Shown: one piece after another, positions 54,266 to 63,772 of the stretch | How the letters are laid out: every line of letters starts with the position of its first letter | Numbering within the stretch: the first letter of the stretch is position 1 | DNA from: Antarcticibacterium arcticum | GTDB lineage: Bacteria > Bacteroidota > Bacteroidia > Flavobacteriales > Flavobacteriaceae | Direction: 5' to 3' | NCBI RefSeq assembly: GCF_007993795.1 | Contig: NZ_CP042476.1 | Location: forward strand, 186,001-250,000 | DNA: 64,000 nucleotides | Program-made: the position numbers and the translations under genes | Notes under the pieces: generated by a model | What the model saw: the letters and a program-made list of their open reading frames with translations, nothing else | Databases searched by the model: none | Told to the model about the DNA's origin: nothing

Positions 54266-55639
54266 TTAATTATAAGTGGAAAACTGAATGATCTTTAATT
54301 TCTTGTTCCTTCGTAAATAACTCTGGATAATATGCCTGGCATCATGATCATTTTTCATTGGGGTAATAATAGACCGAACGATTTCGATATTGTTGACCTG
54401 GTGGTTTAAATTAAAATAACCTATTCCCTTAAATTCTCCTTCTTCTACTAAGAGGGCACTTTTTTCACCAATTTCGCGCCCGCGGTCAATAACAAGCATA
54501 TTTTGATCGCTTAAGCTGTAATTTGAGATCATTTCCAGTACCCGTTCATTATACGCCTCTACAGTTTCTACTTCTACACAGGCTCCATTACAGGTCTTTA
54601 TTGAGTAGCTCAGGCAAGTTTCATCTCCGCTATGCAAACTTGTAAAACGCTGGCAGAGTTGATAGGTTTCTATAATTTGTTGCAGGACTGTGTTGGCCTG
54701 CTGCAGTCCGCTGAATGTAGTGATATTTTCCCTGCGCCTGTCAGCCCTACCTATTTTAAGGTTAATATACCCATCCTCATCTTTGAAGTGGTACAGGGCG
54801 TAATTAAAAATAGGTTTTGAAGAATATTTGTTGAATTTAGGCTTATTGTGCTTAATTTCTTCATTTTCTTTCAGGAGCGCTATAAGTTCATTTCCAGTGG
54901 CCTCAAAACTTACTGAAGCTACTTCTTTTTGTACTTGTTTTGATCTATGATGATCTGTGGTGAAATGTTGATTTACTCTTTTTCTTATGTTCTTGCTCTT
55001 GCCAATGTAAATGATCTCTCCCTCCTCATTATGTAGATAATAAACCCCGGTAATAGAAGGAAGGTCTTCCAGGATGCGCACCAGTTTGGTATCCAGTTGT
55101 AGGGTGGGTTCTGTACGCACATGCTCTTTCAGGATATTTTTTTCTACATCCTTTACCAGTAACATTTTAAACAATTGGATTGTTGCCAGCGCATCGCCGG
55201 TTGCCCGGTGGCGGTCACTTAATGGGATTCCCAGGGCCCTTACAAGTTTACCCAGGCTATAGGATAATTGTCCCGGTATTAATTTTTGTGAAAGTTCTAC
55301 AGTGCAAAGTGTTTTACGGTCAAATTCATACCCAAGCCTGCGAAATTCCAGACGCAAAATTCTATGATCAAACTTGGCGTTATGTGCAACCACAATGCAG
55401 CCATCGGTTATTTCCACAATGCGCTTGGCTACCTCGTAAAATTTTGGGGCACTGCGCAGCATATCGTTATTTATTCCTGTAAGTCCTATTACAAAGGGCT
55501 GTATAGGTTGTTCAGGGTTTATAAGGCTAATGAATTGATCTACAACTTTGTGACCGTCAAATTTATAGATGGCAATTTCTGTGATCCCCTCTTCATTATA
55601 TTTTCCACCGGTAGTTTCTATATCTAAAATTGCATACAT
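54266..55639 (-). CDS. DnaQ-type exonuclease fused to GIY-YIG (UvrC/Cho-like) nuclease
   Basis: A 457-residue two-domain nuclease. Residues about 1-165 are a DEDDh exonuclease: 'YAILDIETTGG', 'VVAHNAKFDHRIL', 'HRATGDALATIQLF'. Residues about 195-275 are a GIY-YIG endonuclease: 'GVYYLHNEEGEIIYIGKSKN' and 'RKRVNQHF'; the C-terminal part resembles the region after GIY-YIG in UvrC ('CNGACVEVETVEAYNERV'). It may incise or trim damaged DNA. The start is ATG 55639; an upstream open extension (to 55708) lacks homology. A DnaQ/Cho-like fusion is known in other phyla. Confidence 0.9.
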   Translation of the reverse strand: MYAILDIETTGGKYNEEGITEIAIYKFDGHKVVDQFISLINPEQPIQPFVIGLTGINNDMLRSAPKFYEVAKRIVEITDGCIVVAHNAKFDHRILRLEFRRLGYEFDRKTLCTVELSQKLIPGQLSYSLGKLVRALGIPLSDRHRATGDALATIQLFKMLLVKDVEKNILKEHVRTEPTLQLDTKLVRILEDLPSITGVYYLHNEEGEIIYIGKSKNIRKRVNQHFTTDHHRSKQVQKEVASVSFEATGNELIALLKENEEIKHNKPKFNKYSSKPIFNYALYHFKDEDGYINLKIGRADRRRENITTFSGLQQANTVLQQIIETYQLCQRFTSLHSGDETCLSYSIKTCNGACVEVETVEAYNERVLEMISNYSLSDQNMLVIDRGREIGEKSALLVEEGEFKGIGYFNLNHQVNNIEIVRSIITPMKNDHDARHIIQSYLRRNKKLKIIQFSTYN

Positions 55640-55744
55640 AAGCCTACCGTTCCCCCTTACCTGGGATAATATTATAATGTTCAAATTGTATTTTTTAATC
55701 TCTTTCATCTTCCTTAAAAATTTTACGCGCAGTGCGAAACCATT

Positions 55745-56404
55745 TTAATGAGTATTTCTTTCTCCAAATATGGAACTTCCAATCCTCACCATATTACTGC
55801 CGCAATTTATTGCTGTCTTGTAATCTGAGCTCATTCCCATGGAGAGTATTTTCAATTCCGGATACTTTTTTTGAAGTGTATCAAAATTTGTTTTCAAATA
55901 CTCAAACTCATTTTTAACCTGGACCATATCATTGGTAAAAGTTGCCATTCCCATAAGGCCCGTTACTTTTACATTGGTAAATTTTGAATAGGTTTCAGAA
56001 TGCAGGATCTCTCTGGCCTCTTCAACACTTATTCCAAATTTGGAATCCTCTTCGGCAATCTTTATTTGCAACAGGCAATCGATACTGCGGTTATTTTTTA
56101 TTGCTTCTTTATTAATTTCTTTTAATAGCTTCAGGCTGTCTACGGCGTGGATCAAACTCACAAATGGTGCCATATATTTAACCTTATTGGTTTGTACATG
56201 GCCTACCATGTGCCATTGAATATCTTTGGGCAGTGCTTCCCATTTTTCAGTCATTTCCTGGATCTTATTTTCACCAAAGATCCTTTGACCCGCATTATAT
56301 GCTTCAAGAATATCGCTTACAGGCTTTGTTTTGGAGATTGCAACCAGAGTAATATCGGGACCTAACTCTTCTTTATAACTTGTAATTATTTCTGAAATAT
56401 TCAT
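55745..56404 (-). CDS. YggS-family pyridoxal phosphate homeostasis protein
   Basis: A 219-residue PLP-binding protein with an alanine-racemase-type barrel but no known enzymatic activity. It buffers cellular pyridoxal phosphate. Motifs: 'TLVAISKTKPVSDILEAY' with PLP Lys25, 'FGENKIQEMTEKWEALP', 'WHMVGHVQTNKVKYM' and 'LSMGMSSDYKTAINCGSNMV' plus 'RIGSSIFGER'. Length is normal. It stands between the nuclease and DUF1015 genes, each on the same strand. Confidence 0.95.
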   Translation of the reverse strand: MNISEIITSYKEELGPDITLVAISKTKPVSDILEAYNAGQRIFGENKIQEMTEKWEALPKDIQWHMVGHVQTNKVKYMAPFVSLIHAVDSLKLLKEINKEAIKNNRSIDCLLQIKIAEEDSKFGISVEEAREILHSETYSKFTNVKVTGLMGMATFTNDMVQVKNEFEYLKTNFDTLQKKYPELKILSMGMSSDYKTAINCGSNMVRIGSSIFGERNTH

Positions 56405-56481
56405 TTGGTAAATTTAAGGAAAACTGATTGAAATGGAGACAATTAAATGCATATCAATTCTTTAGGAAAAAATTACACTTA

Positions 56482-57717
56482 TTAAAATTCGTAGATAGTT
56501 AACCCGCTCCTTAATTTGGGTTCAATATAAGTGGATTTTGGAGGCATGGTGAGACCTTCATCTGCCACCTGCTTGATCTCATCTACAGTAATGGGAAGCA
56601 TACCAAAGCCTACGGCAAATTTTCCTTGGTCTACAAGGGTTTTTATCTCTATGAGGTCATTTTTGCTGTGAACATAAGCTATACGGCTGTCGTGGCGAAG
56701 ATCCTCAATACCCAGAACAGGCTTCAGGATCTTTTCATACAATATGAAGGTATCCAGGCTGCTTAAAGAATCAGTGAACTCATAATTTGTCCTTCGCAGG
56801 TACAGGGAGTAGAATTCCCCATCCAGGTACATATTGAAATGATGTTTCTTTGAAGGATAATAAACCTCCAGCCCGCGGTTTTCTATTCGAAACCATTCAT
56901 CCAGCTGCACCAAAAATTCTTCTTTGCTAAGGCCGTTAAGATCTTTTACCAGCCTGCTGAATTCATGTATTTGCAATTCACTCTCGGGGATCAAAAAGCT
57001 CATGAAAAAATTATAAGGCTCCTCCCCGGTGTGGTTTGGATTTGCAGCTTTAGATTCTTTTGCAAGTAAATAAGAGGAAGCGCACCGGTGGTGTCCATCT
57101 GCAATATAGACCTGCGGCATCGCTGCAAATTCTGCTTTGATCTTTTCAATTATTTCCGGGGAGTCAATTTTCCAGAGATAATGCAATTCTTTATTATAGG
57201 TGGAAAACTCATATTCAGGGCGTTTCTGCACTTCGCTGGTAATAATATCATCTATCACCTTAGAATCGGGATAGGTGAGTAGCACCGGCTCTGTATTAAA
57301 TCCTACAACCTTCAGGTAATCTTTAAATAGATTTTCCCGCAGCGAAATGGTATCCTCATGCCTTTTAATATGGTTCTGTTCGTAATCTTCAACACTGGTG
57401 GCAGCAATGATCCCACAAAAAGTATTATTTCGGGCAATAATTTTATAGATGTAATAACACGGAGTTTCATCTTTAATAAAAATGTGGTCCTCCTTAAATT
57501 CAAGAAAACGGTTTTTTACCAGATGAAATCTTTTTTCTCCTGTGGTGGTGTGTTGAAATTTATAGCCCGGGTTTATTATGTGCAAAAACGAAAAAGGATT
57601 ATACTCCAGTTGGGCGGTAAGTTCACCCGCTGTATAATCTTCATATGGCCTGGATGCCACAAGACCGGCCTTATCCCGGGTGGGCCTTACCGCTTTAAAT
57701 GGAATTATCTTTGTCAA
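56482..57717 (-). CDS. DUF1015 domain protein
   Basis: A 411-residue protein matching DUF1015 (also called SerB-cluster protein) over its whole length: 'IPFKAVRPTRDKAGLVASRP' at the start, 'YNPFSFLHIINPG', 'YIADGHHRCASSYLLAKES' and 'GIEDLRHDSRIAYVHSKND'. The family is found next to serine or D-3-phosphoglycerate genes in other Bacteroidota; its activity is unknown. The start is TTG. Confidence 0.9.
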   Translation of the reverse strand: MTKIIPFKAVRPTRDKAGLVASRPYEDYTAGELTAQLEYNPFSFLHIINPGYKFQHTTTGEKRFHLVKNRFLEFKEDHIFIKDETPCYYIYKIIARNNTFCGIIAATSVEDYEQNHIKRHEDTISLRENLFKDYLKVVGFNTEPVLLTYPDSKVIDDIITSEVQKRPEYEFSTYNKELHYLWKIDSPEIIEKIKAEFAAMPQVYIADGHHRCASSYLLAKESKAANPNHTGEEPYNFFMSFLIPESELQIHEFSRLVKDLNGLSKEEFLVQLDEWFRIENRGLEVYYPSKKHHFNMYLDGEFYSLYLRRTNYEFTDSLSSLDTFILYEKILKPVLGIEDLRHDSRIAYVHSKNDLIEIKTLVDQGKFAVGFGMLPITVDEIKQVADEGLTMPPKSTYIEPKLRSGLTIYEF

Positions 57718-57876
57718 ATTTTATTTATAGTTAAAGCGTTAAAAAGCTAAAAAGTCAATGGTGATAATTTTTTTAATGGAAAGAGTAGAGTGGATCATGG
57801 AAAAGAGGATATTAGAAAAGGGAAGCATGTTTTCCAGATTTTATTATGGCAGCTTCCAAGCTCTTCACATCTTTAT

Positions 57877-57926
57877 AATCCTAACTCCTAACTCCTAACT
57901 CCTAACTCCTAACACTTAACCCCTAA
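57877..57926. repeat. Heptamer tandem repeat
   Basis: The unit CCTAACT is repeated about five times (57880-57912) and then degenerates to 'aacacttaacccctaa'. It lies between DUF1015 and the dehydrogenase gene, just after the latter's stop. It is similar in style to the repeats at 2886. Confidence 0.8.
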
Positions 57927-58819
57927 GCCTTTTTAGAAAATTGTTTAGAGACATTTTCTGCTTTTCTGTTCTCTGAATAATCATAGAATCCTTCACCCGA
58001 TTTTACACCAAGTTTCCCTGCCATTACCATATTGGTAAGCAATGGGGAAGGGGCATATTTCGGATTTTTAAAACCATTGTACATTACTTCCAGGATAGAA
58101 TGGCAAACATCCAGCCCAATAAAATCTGCCAACTGCAAAGGGCCCATTGGATGAGCCATTCCCAGCTTCATAACCGTATCTATTTCGTAAACCCCTGCAA
58201 CGCCGTTGTAAAGGGTTTCAATAGCTTCATTTATCATGGGCATAAGGATCCTGTTGGCAACAAATCCAGGATAATCATTCACTTCTACCGAAACTTTATC
58301 CAGTTTTTTGGATAGGTCCATTATGGTTTTTGTAACCTTATCTGAAGTATTATATCCCCTTATAATTTCAACCAGTTTCATTACAGGTACCGGATTCATA
58401 AAATGCATTCCTATAACCCGCTCCGGATTTGAAACTTCAGCAGCTATTTGAGTAATAGAAATGGAGGAGGTGTTCGTGGCAAGGATTGTTGTTTCGGAAC
58501 AGGTAGCATCCAGTTGCTTGAAGATCTGTAATTTCAGTTTTACATTCTCCGTAGCAGCTTCTACCACAAGCCCCACATTTTTTACTCCTGAAGGAATATC
58601 TATGTGCGTTGTTATATTATTTAAAGTCTCTTTTTTGTCGGCCTCGGTGATCTTTTCCTTTGCTACCATCCGGTCCAGGTTTTTGGAGATGGTATCCATT
58701 CCCCTCTGCAGGCTTTCTTTGGAAATATCAATAAGGTTCACTTTATACCCAAATTGGGCAAAAGTATGGGCAATCCCGTTGCCCATGGTTCCTGCTCCTA
58801 TAATTGCAATTTTTTTCAT
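57923..58819 (-). CDS. 3-hydroxybutyryl-CoA (3-hydroxyacyl-CoA) dehydrogenase
   Basis: A 298-residue NAD-dependent dehydrogenase of fatty-acid or butyrate metabolism. N-terminal Rossmann motif 'IIGAGTMGNGIAHTFAQFG', 'ATNTSSISITQIA', the active-site 'GMHFMNPVPVMKLVEII' with catalytic His, and the C-terminal 'GMAHPMGPLQLADFIGLDVC'. Length fits the single-domain HBD type rather than FadB. It stands alone with the tandem repeats downstream. Confidence 0.95.
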   Translation of the reverse strand: MKKIAIIGAGTMGNGIAHTFAQFGYKVNLIDISKESLQRGMDTISKNLDRMVAKEKITEADKKETLNNITTHIDIPSGVKNVGLVVEAATENVKLKLQIFKQLDATCSETTILATNTSSISITQIAAEVSNPERVIGMHFMNPVPVMKLVEIIRGYNTSDKVTKTIMDLSKKLDKVSVEVNDYPGFVANRILMPMINEAIETLYNGVAGVYEIDTVMKLGMAHPMGPLQLADFIGLDVCHSILEVMYNGFKNPKYAPSPLLTNMVMAGKLGVKSGEGFYDYSENRKAENVSKQFSKKA

Positions 58820-58864
58820 GTGATTTATATTATCTGTTCCCGCTTTAAGTAGCAGGGAAATTTT

Positions 58865-59836
58865 TTACTTATTCGTTTTAAAACTTTCTATGATCTGGTT
58901 GGCCACTTTAAGTGCAATAGCCCCCTGCTCCAGGCTTACCGTTGGAGTAGTGTTATTTTCAATGGCAAAAGCAAAAGATTCCAACTCATCCAGGATCGCG
59001 TTATTGGCGTCGACTTTTGGGTTGTCAAAATATATCTGCTTTTTTACTCCTTCGGCATTCTGTAGGATCATTGCAAAATCATCCGGATCCTTAGGTGCAT
59101 CCTTCATTTTTACAACCTCACATTTTTTTTCCAGAAAATCTACAGAGATATAGGCATCCTTTTGAAAAAACCTTGCTTTCCGCATATTTTTCAGGGAGAT
59201 CCTGCTCGCGGTTAAATTGGCCACACAACCATTTTCAAATTCTATACGCGCATTGGCAATATCCGGCGTTTCGCTTATTACAGATACTCCGCTGGCATTA
59301 ATGTTTTTCACCTTGCTGTTTACAACACTTAAGATCACGTCAATATCATGGATCATAAGGTCAAGTACCACCGGCACATCCGTTCCCCTTGGATTAAATT
59401 CGGCAAGGCGATGGGCTTCAATGAACATTGGGAATTCTATTTTATCGGCTACCGCGGTAAAGGCTGGATTAAAACGTTCAACGTGGCCCACCTGGCCTTT
59501 TACCTTATGCTTTTTAGCCAGGCTTATGAGCTCTTCGGCTTCGGCATAAGTGGTAGTTATGGGTTTTTCAATAAAAAGATGCCGGCCGGCAGCAATAGCG
59601 CTTTTACCTATTTCAAAATGTGAGAACGTTGGGGTAACTACATCAATCATATCCACAGCCTGGATTAGATCATTGGCGCTAGAAAACCTTTTGTATCCAA
59701 ATTCCTTTTCCACATTGGCGGCTACTTCCTCATTCCCGTCATAAAATCCTACAAGTTCATATTTAGAGGACTGTTGGAGAAGTTTTAAATGGATCTTTCC
59801 AAGATGTCCGGCACCAATTACACCAGCTTTCAGCAT
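58865..59836 (-). CDS. Gfo/Idh/MocA-family oxidoreductase
   Basis: A 323-residue NAD(P)-dependent oxidoreductase, probably acting on a sugar or inositol derivative. Rossmann motif 'AGVIGAGHLGKIHLKLLQQS', then 'DVVTPTFSHFEIGKSAIAAG', the conserved 'HLFIEKPITTTYAEAEELI' with the EKP catalytic lysine, and 'VLDLMIHDIDVILSV', which supplies the active-site His. The substrate is unknown. A TAttTTTG box is 18-25 nt upstream. Confidence 0.93.
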   Translation of the reverse strand: MLKAGVIGAGHLGKIHLKLLQQSSKYELVGFYDGNEEVAANVEKEFGYKRFSSANDLIQAVDMIDVVTPTFSHFEIGKSAIAAGRHLFIEKPITTTYAEAEELISLAKKHKVKGQVGHVERFNPAFTAVADKIEFPMFIEAHRLAEFNPRGTDVPVVLDLMIHDIDVILSVVNSKVKNINASGVSVISETPDIANARIEFENGCVANLTASRISLKNMRKARFFQKDAYISVDFLEKKCEVVKMKDAPKDPDDFAMILQNAEGVKKQIYFDNPKVDANNAILDELESFAFAIENNTTPTVSLEQGAIALKVANQIIESFKTNK

Positions 59837-59853
59837 ATTTATTGTGTTTTCAA

Positions 59854-59861
59854 CAAAAATA
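59854..59861 (-). promoter_or_regulatory. -7 promoter element for the Gfo/Idh gene
   Basis: The minus strand reads TATTTTTG, an exact TAnnTTTG match, about 18 nt before the ATG. Confidence 0.5.
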
Positions 59862-60120
59862 GCATTTATTGAGTAAAGGTCAAGATGATTTTGGGGGTTA
59901 ATAAACTATTTTGAGAAGAAATCTTTAATAGGAAAGGGAAATAAAGATTTTAAAATAACCTGAAAAATAAAGCCGTAAAACTTCCAATGATAAATATGAA
60001 AAAATAGATTATCAGGCTCTTAACGGGAAGCGGGTAAAGTATTTTAAATTTTAATTAACAGTTCGCTTGAAGCCTTTCATTTGTTTCATTAATTTTATAG
60101 GCTCAAAGAAAATTTTCAAA

Positions 60121-60765
60121 GTGCTACGGGATACATTTAAACATAAAGGTAAAAGATTACAATTAGCTGCTATAGTTGAAGGCAAAGGGGTGAAAGATAA
60201 GAAAGTGCTGGAAGCCATAAAAACTATACCCCGGCACTTGTTTATGGACAGTAGTTTTGAAGATCACGCATACCAGGATAAGGCCTTTCCCATTGCTGCA
60301 GATCAAACAATCTCCCAACCTTATACCGTTGCCTATCAAACCGAACTGCTTGAAATAAAAAAAGGGGATTCTGTCCTGGAAATAGGTACCGGCAGCGGCT
60401 ACCAAACCGCTGTGCTTTGTGAACTTGGGGCCAAAGTTTACAGTATTGAACGCCAGCAGGAGCTATTTAAAAAAACAAAGATCTTCCTTTCTAAACTTGG
60501 ATACAGGCCTAAATTCTTAAGTTTTGGAGATGGGTATAAAGGCCTGCCCCAATATGCCCCATTTGATAAGATCATAGTAACCGCGGGAGCTCCTTTTGTT
60601 CCCAAGGCACTTCTTGCACAGCTTAAAGTAGGCGGCCGGCTGGTAATTCCGGTGGGAGAAAATGTACAGGTTATGACCCTGTATGTGCGTACCTCTGAAA
60701 AAGGTTTCGATAAAAAAGAGTTTGGAGATTTCCGGTTTGTTCCATTGCTGGAGGACAAAAACTAA
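60121..60765 (+). CDS. pcm: Protein-L-isoaspartate O-methyltransferase
   Basis: A 214-residue repair enzyme that methylates L-isoaspartyl residues of damaged proteins with SAM. Motifs: 'IPRHLFMDSSFEDHAYQDKA', 'FPIAADQTISQPYTVAYQTE', the SAM site 'VLEIGTGSGYQTAVLCELGA' and 'VTAGAPFVPKALLAQLKVGG'. The GTG start at 60121 gives the usual family N-terminus (LRDTFKHKGKRLQL); an in-frame TTG at 60067 would add an atypical 18 residues. The 284 nt before it hold no gene. Confidence 0.94.
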   Translation: MLRDTFKHKGKRLQLAAIVEGKGVKDKKVLEAIKTIPRHLFMDSSFEDHAYQDKAFPIAADQTISQPYTVAYQTELLEIKKGDSVLEIGTGSGYQTAVLCELGAKVYSIERQQELFKKTKIFLSKLGYRPKFLSFGDGYKGLPQYAPFDKIIVTAGAPFVPKALLAQLKVGGRLVIPVGENVQVMTLYVRTSEKGFDKKEFGDFRFVPLLEDKN

Positions 60766-60774
60766 TAGTAGAGG

Positions 60775-63258
60775 TTAATCCAGCAATCCAAGAAATTTAA
60801 GACCGAAAATGAAGGCTCCCTGCCTGTTCCCTTCAAATTCTGAAACCACATAATCCAGGCGCAGGAGACGGTATTTTCCAAATCCCAGGTTATCTATTCC
60901 TACAGAATATTCAGAATATGGCTTATTGTTTTCCGTAGAAAGAAAATGAGCGCCCAGTACAAGATTATAATTAAGCCTGTTTATTCCCGGAACCTTTCCC
61001 AGGATCCAGCCCTTAAAATCATGTTCAAAATGCCCTTCCCCATAACTGCCATTCGTGCTTAAAGCATAATAAGGCAGCAGGTTGAACTTGTCCATATAAT
61101 TCCCATTCCCAATGCGGGTTTGATTGCCATTAAAATGTTGATAATCTAAATAAGCGATATTTTCTCCATTTAGAAAAGCGCCGCCTTTTAAGTTATAACT
61201 AAAAGTGCCTTTATTGGCGAGGCTTATATCCTGCCTAAGGGTCGCAGTGAATTTGTCATAATTGTAATCTTGCACATTGCCTCCAAAACCTTTTTCATAT
61301 CCCAGATAAACTGTAGGATATTTATTGTTTGGCATATTATATTTCCCATCGGGATAACTCATATAGTTTTGCGCAAAATTTATCCTGCTACTTAGGTTTA
61401 GTTTAAAAATTCTGTGCTCTTCAAACGGAATTGATCCAAAATTTTGAGGTTGCAGCGGGTTATTTGAAGTGTACTCAACTCCATCTCTGTCTCTCCAGTA
61501 CTGGGTCGAGGTGTTAAAGAGTCCATTTCGCTGCTGGTAGCTTAAATTTGAAAAGAGTGTAAACCCATTGAACAATTCCTGTTGATATCCCAGTTCTGCA
61601 AATTTCCTCTCATACAATTTCAGATAATTACGCTCAAAATATAAACTGGTAATACTGTTTATTCTTTCTGAAATGGGGATCCTGTTATTTATTTGAGCGG
61701 TTTCAACTCCTCCCGAAAGGGTAAGGATGGGCCGTGAGTAATTGTTGAATTTTTTCTGAAAAAGGGCTTTGTATCGCAACCTTTCATCACTAAATCCATA
61801 ATTTACACCTCCCGAAATTCTCCAGTATTTACTGAAATTCTCATCCAGATTTTGCCTGAAGTTTAGATTCAAAGATGTATTCCAGCCTTGTACTGTGTTG
61901 AAATTGGTGCCGAACAACGGGGAGGAAATACTAAAATTATTCTTTTCGTATGAATTGCTGTAACTGTAGCCAAAAATGAGATTGGAAATATTGAATTTAT
62001 TCCGCACGCGGTCTACCGAATCCAGATAGGTTTTTGAATTTCTTAAAACCTGTATGCTGTCCTTTTTTATGTAATCAAAAAGTTCTTCTGATGTCAGGGG
62101 AACCGGGCGTACCGTTTGCCAGTAAAGGGAATCCTTTTTATTCGCCGCCTCGGCAAAGGACATTACTTCGCGGCTAAAGGTTGTGTTATCAATACCGGGT
62201 TTAAAATCGTGGTTGCTGTAAACAGCCGTAAACCTTCCGTCACCCGAGATCCCGAACATAGCAAAGCTGAAATCTACCGTTTGAGAGATCTTGATCCAGA
62301 AATCATTCGCTGGAGAATACTTGAAATTCTGGGTAAAAGTAAGTGTTTCAATAGGTTCGAATTGTATAGCTTTCCCGGTAACATTGAGCGCTACCCCATA
62401 AATTTGCCAGGAATTTTCCACGATATAAATGCTGCCGTAAAAAACCCTGTCTTGTGGCCTTTTTGGGGTCACCGTGATCTTATTTATCAACTGGCCGGAA
62501 TCATCATAAAAAACACCTTCAAGTTTGTAATTGTAGTAATTAAAGGCATAATCGGCAATAGGGGAAACAATTTTTGCATTTATTTCTACGGTATTCTCAT
62601 AAAAGGAAAATTCAGATTCCCGGGCAGAGTTTAAACTAAAGCCATTGCCATTACCGCTCACTTTAGAAGCCAGGATCTTTTCCTTAAAATCATCTGGCGC
62701 CCTATAAGTGATCTCAGAGATGGTCTCGCTTAAATAAACAATGCCGCTACGGGTAGAATCCAGGCCGCCTCCCAGGTCACCAATATCCTGCCCCAGGATC
62801 TTTTCTGGTGCATTTTTTATACGCCATAATCCGCGGGAATAATAGTCAGCTGTGTAACGTTCAATTTTTGCAAGATTTTGTTTCCTGTTATCTATTGCCA
62901 GGCGTATGATCTTATTGGCCGGATTCTCATTTGAATTTATAGTAACAGCATCGAGATTTGTTGTGGTGGGCGTAAGCCTGACATTTTCAACAACCGGAAA
63001 ATTTTCAATGCGTACCTCTTTACGGTGGGTTTCATACCCCAGGTATTGAAAAATAAGTAGATGTATGCCGGTGGAAGAAAGTTTTAAGGAATAATCCCCA
63101 TCTTCGTTTGTGGTAGTTCCGGACCTTCCATCGCCGGTATAAATATTTACATAAGGAAGAGGTTGGCCCTCCAGGTCTGTCACCTTTCCCGTCACCTGGG
63201 AAAATGTAAGATTGATAAAAAATAGAAAAAGGAGAAGGAACTGAAGTTTTCCAATCAT
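60775..63258 (-). CDS. DUF5686 outer-membrane protein with carboxypeptidase-like N-terminal domain
   Basis: An 827-residue surface protein. Signal peptide 1-20, then a CarboxypepD_reg-like domain at about 22-105 ('GKVTDLEGQPLPYVNIYTGD', 'EDGDYSLKLSSTGIHLLIFQ'). The rest matches DUF5686: a beta-rich periplasmic part and a C-terminal barrel of about 450 residues with many aromatic alternating strands, ending 'FIFGLKFLGLLD'. There is no TonB box or plug, so it is not a TonB receptor. The function is unknown. It is convergent with pcm with 9 nt between the stops. Confidence 0.9.
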   Translation of the reverse strand: MIGKLQFLLLFLFFINLTFSQVTGKVTDLEGQPLPYVNIYTGDGRSGTTTNEDGDYSLKLSSTGIHLLIFQYLGYETHRKEVRIENFPVVENVRLTPTTTNLDAVTINSNENPANKIIRLAIDNRKQNLAKIERYTADYYSRGLWRIKNAPEKILGQDIGDLGGGLDSTRSGIVYLSETISEITYRAPDDFKEKILASKVSGNGNGFSLNSARESEFSFYENTVEINAKIVSPIADYAFNYYNYKLEGVFYDDSGQLINKITVTPKRPQDRVFYGSIYIVENSWQIYGVALNVTGKAIQFEPIETLTFTQNFKYSPANDFWIKISQTVDFSFAMFGISGDGRFTAVYSNHDFKPGIDNTTFSREVMSFAEAANKKDSLYWQTVRPVPLTSEELFDYIKKDSIQVLRNSKTYLDSVDRVRNKFNISNLIFGYSYSNSYEKNNFSISSPLFGTNFNTVQGWNTSLNLNFRQNLDENFSKYWRISGGVNYGFSDERLRYKALFQKKFNNYSRPILTLSGGVETAQINNRIPISERINSITSLYFERNYLKLYERKFAELGYQQELFNGFTLFSNLSYQQRNGLFNTSTQYWRDRDGVEYTSNNPLQPQNFGSIPFEEHRIFKLNLSSRINFAQNYMSYPDGKYNMPNNKYPTVYLGYEKGFGGNVQDYNYDKFTATLRQDISLANKGTFSYNLKGGAFLNGENIAYLDYQHFNGNQTRIGNGNYMDKFNLLPYYALSTNGSYGEGHFEHDFKGWILGKVPGINRLNYNLVLGAHFLSTENNKPYSEYSVGIDNLGFGKYRLLRLDYVVSEFEGNRQGAFIFGLKFLGLLD

Positions 63259-63313
63259 AAATGCCGGCTTAACTTCGGTTAATATACTTGATTTTAAAGA
63301 AATGGAATGATAG

Positions 63314-63772
63314 TTATTTGTAATCTTTTTTAATGCGGTCCAGCCTGCGCTTGTTGTCGCGGTCTTTCATAGTCTCGCGTTTATCATAGAGTTTTTTACC
63401 CCGCGCCAGAGCAATTTGAAGTTTCGCGAGCCCGCGCTCGTTTATAAATAATCTTAAGGGAACAATGGTAAGTCCTGAATTCTTCACTTCTTTTTCCAGT
63501 TTCTTAAGTTCCCGCCTTTTCATTAAAAGCTTACGGGCACTCTTAGGATCGTGATTAAAGTGGGTAGCGTGAGAATATTCTTCTACCGTCATATTAATCA
63601 CAAACAATTCATTGTTCTGAAATTCACAAAAACTTTCAGCAATAGAAGCCTTCCCCTGGCGAATTGCCTTAATTTCGGTTCCCGCAAGTTTAATTCCTGT
63701 AACGAACTTATCCAGGATCTCAAATTCAAATTTCGCCTTGCGGTTTTTTATATTTATTGTGTTTGCGGTCAT
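63314..63772 (-). CDS. smpB: SsrA-binding protein SmpB
   Basis: A 152-residue protein that carries tmRNA to stalled ribosomes. Motifs: 'NRKAKFEFEILDKFVTGI', 'AGTEIKAIRQGKASIAESFC', 'RKLLMKRRELKKLEKEV', 'GLTIVPLRLFINERGLAKLQ' and the basic tail 'KKLYDKRETMKDRDNKRRLD'. Length is normal. The tmRNA gene is not in this window. Confidence 0.97.
   Translation of the reverse strand: MTANTINIKNRKAKFEFEILDKFVTGIKLAGTEIKAIRQGKASIAESFCEFQNNELFVINMTVEEYSHATHFNHDPKSARKLLMKRRELKKLEKEVKNSGLTIVPLRLFINERGLAKLQIALARGKKLYDKRETMKDRDNKRRLDRIKKDYK

Noticed and set aside
55640..55708. N-terminal extension of the DnaQ/GIY-YIG gene
   Set aside because: The exonuclease fold begins at the ATG at 55639; the extra 23 codons show no homology.
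57877..57926. Heptamer repeats as a CRISPR array
   Set aside because: The units are 7 nt and contiguous, without spacers; no cas gene is present.
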